NCBI GenBank assembly: GCA_004000155.1
Contig: RCSS01000034.1
Span: 1 to 11,444 of the forward strand
DNA: 11,444 bases
Origin: Tubulinosema ratisbonensis
Taxonomy: Eukaryota; Microsporidia; Tubulinosematidae
Direction of reading: 5' to 3'
The stretch's first letter is position 1. Each line of letters begins with the position of its first letter. Below the pieces are notes generated by a model that was not told the DNA's origin, did not search any database, and worked only from the letters and a program-made list of their open reading frames with translations. Shown here one piece after another: positions 6,122 through 11,444 of this stretch. The position numbers and the translations under genes are program-made.

Positions 6122-7508
6122 TATTTTCGTATTTCTCGATTTCATTTAAAAGCTGTGCCTCTTTCAATAAAACGTTTAATTCATTGACAGACAAATTTTC
6201 TCCTTTTTCTCTTTTTTCTTTTATCCTCTTCACTTCTTCTAATTCCTTTTTAACATCCTCATAATCCCTTGGCTTATTTATTGTTAAAGTATTATTGTTC
6301 TCTTTTTTAACTAATTTCGCATTACCTTTCTTCATTTTATCAATCTTTTTAGGTGAAAATTTATCATCCAAATCAAAAGTAGGTAACTTATAAACATTTT
6401 CTTTTTCAATTAGTAATTTTTCAGGTCTTTTCAAAACAACAAACTCTTCTTTTTCGCCAATCCACTCACTTTTGACAAGCGATCCAAAATTTTTTTGTTT
6501 AATTTGTCTGCCAAAATAATCAAACATAATAACACCATTGTCTACTTTCATATAATTCGTTGTAGAAACAATAAAAAAAGAACCGTTGGGAGACCAATCG
6601 AAAAGAGATGCTCCTTTAATTTTAAATTTTGTAAGAACCTCTAAAGAATCAATGTTCAAAATTTCTATATTCCCAGATAAATTATCAAAACCACAGAAAG
6701 CAACCAAAGAGTTTTGTTTGTTAAAAAACATTCTATTTCTTATTCCTTTAGGAAATTGTTTGATTAGTTTTAGTTTATAATCAAAGATGTAAGCTTGGCT
6801 TGGCTGATACCCCGAAACTACCAAAATTTTGTTGTCTTTAAAATCGTAAAACAAAGGAGGGTACTCTACATTTAATTTTGTAAGTTTATTNAGAAGAATA
6901 TCGAAGAAATACAATGTGTCATGGCCATAATAATTGTTACTAACATATTTTGATGTGATTAATACCAAAATATTTCCTTTATCATCAGATTTACACTCCA
7001 CTTTAGAAATTTCATCAAACGTTTTTTTAAAAATAATTTCATCTTTAAAAATAATAATCTCGTTTACTTTGTTTTTCCAAAGCAAAACAACTTCTCCCAT
7101 CAAAGAACAAAAACTTATTTCCGTAAAGGTTTTAAGTTCATTGAAAGTGTTTACATCCAAAATTTTGATACAACCTCTCTCCTTCAAAACTAAATACTTT
7201 TTAGAGATGTAAAAACTAAACACATCCTTTCTGTGAAATATTTGACTGTCTTTTGTAAAAATGTACAATTCCTTGTCAAAAGAAAGAATTCCGCACATTT
7301 TTCCATCCTCGNTCAACAAAACTTTTTTGCTAAAAGGCACTTCATACGATTTGATAAGTTGTAATTTTTGGTTGTAAAGTGATAAATTAGTGCCAAAATG
7401 GATAGCAAGTGTGTCATTTTTCAGGTCATACAAGTCGCAATCTACAGTTTTTTCAGTGTTTTCAAACAAATCAATCGTTAAGAGTTTTTCGTGATGTGCA
7501 ACTATCAT
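6117..7508 (-). CDS. EIF2A: Translation initiation factor eIF2A (WD-repeat type)
   Basis: eIF2A binds the 40S ribosome and has been linked to eIF2-independent initiator tRNA delivery or modulation of initiation. This 463-residue protein matches the family in order. An N-terminal beta-propeller (~1-380) includes YYGHDTLYFFD (193-203), GYQPSQAYIFD (233-243), GIRNRMFF (255-262), FCGFDNLSGNIEI (271-283), FDWSPNGSFF (303-312) and VDNGVIMFDYFG (322-333), the counterpart of the family's 'RVDNGYKIWHYTG'. It is followed by a Lys-rich linker (386-412) and a C-terminal coiled coil (~416-463) corresponding to the family's ribosome-proximal tail. It is shorter than yeast or human eIF2A (about 580-640 residues), mostly through tight loops and linker. 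The ATG is directly preceded by CATCC, like the two genes upstream. N bases fall in codons 66 (ANC, unresolved) and 206 (CTN, Leu whatever the base). It starts 88 bases after the synthetase stop. Confidence 0.93.
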   Translation of the reverse strand: MIVAHHEKLLTIDLFENTEKTVDCDLYDLKNDTLAIHFGTNLSLYNQKLQLIKSYEVPFSKKVLLXEDGKMCGILSFDKELYIFTKDSQIFHRKDVFSFYISKKYLVLKERGCIKILDVNTFNELKTFTEISFCSLMGEVVLLWKNKVNEIIIFKDEIIFKKTFDEISKVECKSDDKGNILVLITSKYVSNNYYGHDTLYFFDILXNKLTKLNVEYPPLFYDFKDNKILVVSGYQPSQAYIFDYKLKLIKQFPKGIRNRMFFNKQNSLVAFCGFDNLSGNIEILNIDSLEVLTKFKIKGASLFDWSPNGSFFIVSTTNYMKVDNGVIMFDYFGRQIKQKNFGSLVKSEWIGEKEEFVVLKRPEKLLIEKENVYKLPTFDLDDKFSPKKIDKMKKGNAKLVKKENNNTLTINKPRDYEDVKKELEEVKRIKEKREKGENLSVNELNVLLKEAQLLNEIEKYENK

Positions 7509-7512
7509 GGAT
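7509..7512 (-). promoter_or_regulatory. ATCC start context of eIF2A
   Basis: CC sits at -1/-2 to the ATG (ATCC-ATG) after a nearly pure A/T stretch. The same four bases precede the synthetase and Hsp70 start codons. Confidence 0.45.
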
Positions 7513-7596
7513 GTTTTATTTTTTATTTTTTTTTGTTTTAAGAAATTAATTAAATAAAATTTAATTTTAAATTAAAATAATAATTTAATAAAATTT

Positions 7597-9102
7597 TTAA
7601 TAAGTTCTTCCAAAAATAGCCAAAAATTTTGCAAGATTTTCACATAAAAAACACTTTCCATCCTCAACCTCATTCATAATGCAAAGTGACTTAGCACCAG
7701 AAATAGAAACACTCCCATCCTTATTCCTTTCAGTAGAAAACTTCTTAATATTTTCTTCACACTCAATTAAACCACACCACAAAGCTTTAGGTATCATTTT
7801 TTTATTCAAAAATTTATTAAATTCTTTTATATTTTTTACTTCTACCAATTTATTTTCTAAGTTTTCTTTTGCTTTGTTGTACATTTCTTGGTGTATCAAA
7901 TTAATTTCACTTTGTAAAAGTTTTCCTAAATTTTCATTCTTAACAGGTCTTTTTTTACCATCCAATCTTCTTACCAATACAACTTCATTTTTATTAAAAT
8001 CTCTTAAACCTATTTCTAATCTGATTGGTACTCCTTGTATTTCCCAGTAATTAAATTTATAACCTGGTGAATAATTTTCTCTGTTATCGTAGTGCACTCT
8101 TAAACCTTCACTTTTTAACTCATTTATTATTTCATTTACGTAAATTTCAAAAGCATTTTTTTGATTTAAGTCAATTTTATCAGAAATGCCGCAAGGAACA
8201 ATGACAATTTGTTCTTTGCAAATTTTGGGTGGTAAAACACATCCTTTGTTATCAGAATGAATCATTAATGCGATCCCAATTGACCTGGTAGTAATCCCCC
8301 ATGAATTTTGGTACACAAATGTTCTCTCAATTTTTCCTTCTGTGTTTGCTTGGACAGAAATTTCAAACATTTTTGAAAAATTAGTGCCTAATGAATGGCT
8401 GGTGGCTGCTTGGATACCTTTACCTGTGTCAGAAATAAAAGTTTCTATTGTTCTTGTATAACTAGCACCACCAAATTTTTCATTTTCACTTTTTATTCCT
8501 TGAATGACAGGCACGGCCAAAAGTTCTGTGTAAATTTCAGTGTAAAAATCTAAAATTATTTTTACTTCTTTGTCTGATTCTTCCTTTGTTAAATGAACAG
8601 TATGTCCTTCTTGCCATAGAAATTCTCTTCCTCTGATGAAAGGAAGAGTGCTTTTCACTTCCCATCGTAAAACTGAGCACCATTGGTTTAATTTTAGAGG
8701 TAAATCTCTATGACTTCTGATCCATTTAGCAAAGTAAGGGTACATTATTGCCTCAGAAGTAGGTCTTACTGCCACTGGTACATCAATATTCTCTTCACCA
8801 CACTTAGTAATCCATGCTAATTCAGGTGAAAAATTTTCTAAATGTCCTTTCTCCTTTTCTAAAGAATCTTTTGTTAAAAGCATAGGAAAATAACATTCTT
8901 GTACCCCAAGCTCACAAATTTTCTCATTAAAAAATTCTTTAATTTTATTCCAAATAAACATAGAAGAAGGTTTCATTATGTAACATCCACTTACATCATA
9001 ATAATCCATCATGTTTCCTTGTAAAAGTATTTGGCTGTACCATTCTGAAAAGTTTGTTTCTTTTTTTACTGTTATGCCAAATTTTTGGTCTGTTGCATGC
9101 AT
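7597..9102 (-). CDS. proS: Prolyl-tRNA synthetase, eukaryotic/archaeal type
   Basis: This cytosolic class II synthetase charges tRNA-Pro with proline. The 501-residue protein has the ordered class II signatures: motif 1 region GVQECYFPML (66-75), the ATP/proline site RPTSEAIMYP (113-122), motif 2 WCSVLRWEVKS...RGREFLWQEGHT (141-168), TSHSLGTNFSKMFEI (234-248) and motif 3 GITTRSIGIALMIHSD (269-284, Arg273). An anticodon-binding domain follows (~297-400). The C-terminal zinc domain keeps Cys443-X4-Cys448 and Cys484-X2-Cys487, and the chain ends FGRTY with the terminal Tyr typical of this subgroup. There is no N-terminal editing or Glu-synthetase fusion. Length is normal for the stand-alone core. 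The ATG is preceded by ATAATCC, with no in-frame upstream ATG before stops. It follows hsp70 by 119 bases. No AATAAA is found close to its stop; the nearest lie 70-82 bases on, just before the eIF2A start. Confidence 0.97.
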   Translation of the reverse strand: MHATDQKFGITVKKETNFSEWYSQILLQGNMMDYYDVSGCYIMKPSSMFIWNKIKEFFNEKICELGVQECYFPMLLTKDSLEKEKGHLENFSPELAWITKCGEENIDVPVAVRPTSEAIMYPYFAKWIRSHRDLPLKLNQWCSVLRWEVKSTLPFIRGREFLWQEGHTVHLTKEESDKEVKIILDFYTEIYTELLAVPVIQGIKSENEKFGGASYTRTIETFISDTGKGIQAATSHSLGTNFSKMFEISVQANTEGKIERTFVYQNSWGITTRSIGIALMIHSDNKGCVLPPKICKEQIVIVPCGISDKIDLNQKNAFEIYVNEIINELKSEGLRVHYDNRENYSPGYKFNYWEIQGVPIRLEIGLRDFNKNEVVLVRRLDGKKRPVKNENLGKLLQSEINLIHQEMYNKAKENLENKLVEVKNIKEFNKFLNKKMIPKALWCGLIECEENIKKFSTERNKDGSVSISGAKSLCIMNEVEDGKCFLCENLAKFLAIFGRTY

Positions 9103-9106
9103 GGAT
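9103..9106 (-). promoter_or_regulatory. ATCC start context of prolyl-tRNA synthetase
   Basis: The - strand reads CATAATCC-ATG, with an AAATTT phrase about 20 bases upstream. CC at -1/-2 is shared with the eIF2A and Hsp70 genes. Confidence 0.45.
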
Positions 9107-9145
9107 TATGAAATAAATTTAATAAATAAACAAATTAAAAATATT

Positions 9146-9200
9146 AAATAAAAATTAACTTAAAAATAAAATAAAATAAAAATTAACTTAAAAATAAAAT
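9146..9200. repeat. Tandem duplication, 27-bp unit, period 28
   Basis: A 27-base A/T-rich phrase containing AATTAACTTAAAAATAAAAT occurs at 9146-9172 and again at 9174-9200 with no mismatch. It fills half of the spacer between the Hsp70 stop and the synthetase start. Perfect identity implies recent duplication. It could add spacing or a second copy of a promoter element to the synthetase gene. Confidence 0.85.
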
Positions 9201-9221
9201 TCATTTTTTTAACTTGATTAT

Positions 9222-11222
9222 TTAATTAACTTCTTCTACTTCAGGTCCTTGTGGTTGAGCAGCTCCTCCGCCTTGTTGCATTAAACCAATAAATTCATTT
9301 TGTAAATGTTTAATTCTTTCTTGGCAGTCTTCAGCATCAGCTTCAGGGTTTTCAATTAACCATTTTTCATGCTTAGCTATAACCTCATTAGCCTTTACTT
9401 TATCATTTACCTTTCCTTCATCCACTAATTTCTTGTACATAAAGACAGCTGAGTCATATTCATTTCTCTTTTCTACTCTTTCTCTTACTTTCTTGTCTTG
9501 TTCAGCAAACATTTCTGCTTCTTTCTTTAATCTTTCAATGTCTTCATCACTTAACTTAGTTTTCATGTCAGTTATTTCTAATTCATTCTTATTAGAAGTA
9601 CTAATATCCCTGGCATTTACTTTTAAACATCCTGAATGATCCACCACACAACAAATTTCAATCTGAGGAACACCTCTTGGTGCAGGTGGAATACCTTCCA
9701 AAGAGAATGAACCTAACAAAGTGTTATCTTTGACCATAGCTCTGTTTCCTTCATAAATGTTAATTTGTACACTTGTTTGATTGTCAGAGTAAGTGGTAAA
9801 GATTTGTTTCTTTTGTGTGGGAATGGTAGAATTTCCTTTAATGATTGGTGTAAAAATACCACCTGCTGTTTCTACACCTATGTCCATAGGAGTAGTATCC
9901 ATTAACAAAAGTGATTCACTCTTATTAGTTACATCAGAAGAAAGAATGAGTGCTGCTTGGTAAGCTGCTCCTATTGCCACTGCCTCATCAGGGTTTACTG
10001 GCATAAACACTTTTTCTTGTCCAAACATTTGATTAAGTTTGTCAATCACACAAGGAATTCTGCTAGAACCTCCAACTAAAAGAACTCTGTCAATGTCTTT
10101 TTTACTTTTCTCAATTAAATTTTTATCTTCATTTAATAAACAACCACTGTTGTCATAATTTGGTTTTCCTCCTTTGATTGTCATTAAACATCCTTTAATT
10201 CTTTCCATGGCTCTGTTAAAGTATTTTTCACAAAGTTGTACAAATTTAGGACGTGTTAATTCTAAGCATAAATCATGTTCTGAGAAGAAATAATCAACGT
10301 TAATGGTTGTGCTTTGTGCAGTAGAAAGAATTCTCTTTGCTTTTTCTGCTTCAATTCTAAGTCTTCTTTTACTTTTATCACTGATTTGTGCTTTGTCTAC
10401 TTTATGTTTAAGACAGAAATGATCAACACAGTAAGTGTAAATTTCATGGTCAAAGTCTCTTCCTCCTAACAAAGTGTCTCCGTCTGTGGCAAGTGTTTCA
10501 GCCAAGGCTCCTTCTTCAGTAGAAGATTCGAATTTTAAGCATGAAACGTCAAAAGTACCACCACCTAAGTCAAACACTAACACAGTNTCTGAATTTTGTC
10601 TTGCATTAACATCTTTTCCTCTGTAAAATCCATAAGCCAAGGCTGCTGCTGTTGGTTCATTTAACAATCTTACTTCTGTGAATCCTGCAATGATGGCTGC
10701 TGATTTTGTGGAAGATCTTTGTGAATCTTTAAAATGTGCTGGGACTGTCACAACTGCTTTAGTAATTTTTTTATTTAATTTTAATTCTGCTGCTTCTTTT
10801 AAGTAAATAAGAATGTAAGCTGAGAGTCCTACTGGTTCATGATACCTGTCTTTTACTTTATACCTAATATTGTCAACTATGTCTTTATCTGCTATGGAAG
10901 ATTCACACTTATTTTTTANGTCAAACCTTACCAATTTAAATGACCAAGTATTCATAAACTTAGCTAATTCTGGGTCATCAAATGATCTACCAATCAATCT
11001 TTTAGCATCGTAAAGCACTGCTGTAGGATCACTGGTCTTTTTAAACAATGCTGCATCACCAACCAATTTATTGTTATTATCATCAAAAGCTACCACTGAA
11101 GGCGTAGTACTCTTTCCTTCTAAGTTGGGGATAACTTCTATGTTACCATTTGAGTACACTGCACAGCATGAGTATGTTGTTCCTAAGTCAATTCCAATTG
11201 CATCTGAAGTCTTTCCTGACAT
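9222..11222 (-). CDS. hsp70: Cytosolic Hsp70 chaperone (SSA/Hsc70 type), EEVN end
   Basis: This ATP-driven chaperone has 666 residues. I start it at the ATG at 11222 (MSGKTSDAIGIDLGTTYSC). The frame stays open four more codons to a GTG, which is unlikely to start a eukaryotic gene. Signatures: IDLGTTYS (11-18), VFDLGGGTFDVS (216-227), LLVGGSSRIP (381-390), the linker/substrate-domain start LLLMDTTPMDIGVETAGG (438-455), and IPPAPRGVPQIE (511-522). A helical lid follows, then a short GGGAAQPQGP tail. With no signal peptide and no HDEL-type end, it is cytosolic. Oddities: the chain ends EEVN, not EEVD, so the anchor for TPR co-chaperones (Hop/Sti1, CHIP) has lost its Asp side chain. About 21 extra residues (~350-374) precede the LVGGS motif compared with human Hsc70. 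TPMDIG replaces the usual TPLSLG. N bases make residues 102 (NTA: I, L or V) and 212 (GAN: D or E) uncertain. A heat-shock element and TATA box lie upstream. Confidence 0.97.
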   Translation of the reverse strand: MSGKTSDAIGIDLGTTYSCCAVYSNGNIEVIPNLEGKSTTPSVVAFDDNNNKLVGDAALFKKTSDPTAVLYDAKRLIGRSFDDPELAKFMNTWSFKLVRFDXKNKCESSIADKDIVDNIRYKVKDRYHEPVGLSAYILIYLKEAAELKLNKKITKAVVTVPAHFKDSQRSSTKSAAIIAGFTEVRLLNEPTAAALAYGFYRGKDVNARQNSXTVLVFDLGGGTFDVSCLKFESSTEEGALAETLATDGDTLLGGRDFDHEIYTYCVDHFCLKHKVDKAQISDKSKRRLRIEAEKAKRILSTAQSTTINVDYFFSEHDLCLELTRPKFVQLCEKYFNRAMERIKGCLMTIKGGKPNYDNSGCLLNEDKNLIEKSKKDIDRVLLVGGSSRIPCVIDKLNQMFGQEKVFMPVNPDEAVAIGAAYQAALILSSDVTNKSESLLLMDTTPMDIGVETAGGIFTPIIKGNSTIPTQKKQIFTTYSDNQTSVQINIYEGNRAMVKDNTLLGSFSLEGIPPAPRGVPQIEICCVVDHSGCLKVNARDISTSNKNELEITDMKTKLSDEDIERLKKEAEMFAEQDKKVRERVEKRNEYDSAVFMYKKLVDEGKVNDKVKANEVIAKHEKWLIENPEADAEDCQERIKHLQNEFIGLMQQGGGAAQPQGPEVEEVN

Positions 11223-11230
11223 GGATTCAT
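11223..11230 (-). promoter_or_regulatory. Out-of-frame ATG and ATCC context before Hsp70 start
   Basis: The - strand reads ATGAATCC-ATG. The upstream ATG (11228-11230) is in another frame and would give a 15-codon peptide ending at TAG inside the Hsp70 gene. It is harmless only if transcription starts downstream of it or scanning skips it. CC at -1/-2 matches the start context of the next two genes. Confidence 0.6.
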
Positions 11231-11239
11231 GCACAAATC

Positions 11240-11249
11240 TTTTTTTATA
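11240..11249 (-). promoter_or_regulatory. TATA box of Hsp70
   Basis: TATAAAAAAA on the - strand, 18-27 bases before the ATG and 10 bases downstream of the heat-shock element. A standard TATA-to-start distance of 25-30 bases would place transcription initiation at about the start codon. Confidence 0.65.
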
Positions 11250-11258
11250 CTTTAAATT

Positions 11259-11276
11259 TTCTAGAAATTTCTAGAA
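11259..11276 (-). promoter_or_regulatory. Perfect four-box heat-shock element upstream of Hsp70
   Basis: TTCTAGAAATTTCTAGAA is four alternating 5-bp heat-shock boxes (TTC-nn-GAA-nn-TTC-nn-GAA) with no mismatch, 37 bases before the Hsp70 ATG. The site is palindromic in its box pattern, so orientation is nominal. This is the canonical binding site of trimeric heat-shock factor, which predicts an HSF gene in this genome and heat or stress induction of this gene. Confidence 0.9.
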
Positions 11277-11444
11277 AAAAATAAAGTATTTTTTAAATAA
11301 ATTTAATTGATAAATAAATTAAAATATCAAATTTACTTGTCACTTGTATTTGAAATAAAAAATAAAAAATAGAAAATATAAATAAATAAATTTAAAATAA
11401 AAAAATAATGTAAATAAATTAAATAAGTGTAAATAACTGTAAAT
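11277..11444. other. A+T-rich DNA upstream of the Hsp70 promoter
   Basis: Nearly pure A/T with many AAATAAA-like phrases. I see no coding frame and no further heat-shock boxes before the end of the window. Confidence 0.6.

Noticed and set aside
6586..7212. Two + strand frames opposite eIF2A
   Set aside because: Antisense shadows without start signals or recognisable domains.
7679..8050. 123-codon + strand frame opposite the prolyl-tRNA synthetase
   Set aside because: A shadow of the synthetase coding strand; Ser/Leu/Phe-rich as expected for the antisense of Lys/Glu-rich coding.
11223..11234. N-terminal extension of Hsp70 by four codons
   Set aside because: The extension begins with GTG. 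The ATG at 11222 gives the usual short Hsp70 N-terminus and has the ATCC context.
9433..11274. Two + strand frames opposite Hsp70
   Set aside because: Antisense shadows of a highly conserved gene.
1..11444. tRNA, rRNA, CRISPR array or spliceosomal introns
   Set aside because: No T-loop or cloverleaf pattern, no regular spaced repeats, and all coding frames are continuous without need for splicing.

Overview
The window looks like nuclear DNA from a microsporidian or a similarly reduced, very A+T-rich fungus-related eukaryote. The genes are intronless, short and A/T-biased at wobble positions, with lysine- and asparagine-rich products. They encode eukaryote-type proteins: cytosolic Hsp70, a prolyl-tRNA synthetase of the eukaryotic/archaeal class, eIF2A and the Fe-S factor Dre2. 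Several domains found in relatives are missing, TAA and TGA act as stops, and C-rich signals sit within a few bases of most start codons. I cannot fix the genus from sequence alone; an Anncaliia/Tubulinosema-like genome is a guess from base composition and transposon content.

Layout. Positions 1-1854 hold no intact gene. They contain an eroded Mutator-like (MULE) transposase on the + strand at about 533-993, a 3 x 16 bp tandem repeat and A+T-rich DNA. From 1855 onward seven genes lie on the - strand. In order of transcription (right to left) they are: hsp70 (9222-11222), prolyl-tRNA synthetase (7597-9102), eIF2A (6117-7508), a ~700 bp spacer with no convincing gene, a divergent ZIP metal transporter (4608-5417), a short stand-alone Dre2 Fe-S domain protein (4260-4544), a ~490 bp A+T-rich spacer, a histidine-rich ZIP transporter (2879-3769), and an unrecognised protein with one and perhaps two dsRNA-binding-like domains (1855-2802).

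How they fit together. The right half is a run of proteostasis and translation genes that share an ATCC-ATG start context. Hsp70 has a textbook promoter: a perfect four-box heat-shock element, a TATA box, and almost no room for a 5' leader. The left half is a metal-related group, with two diverged ZIP paralogues bracketing Dre2, which supplies electrons for cytosolic Fe-S assembly. Five of seven genes have an AATAAA signal overlapping or within about 22 bases of the stop codon.

Points most worth a second look: the Hsp70 C-terminus ends EEVN instead of EEVD; an out-of-frame ATG lies 8 bases before the Hsp70 start; Dre2 is reduced to its cluster-binding end; the second ZIP has an altered metal site; and the leftmost gene carries cryptic dsRBD-like folds. 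I see no wholly new multi-gene system. These are modifications of known families plus one unassigned protein. Single N bases at 2847, 6891, 7312, 10587 and 10919 and a 4-base N run at 6098-6101 are assembly ambiguities.
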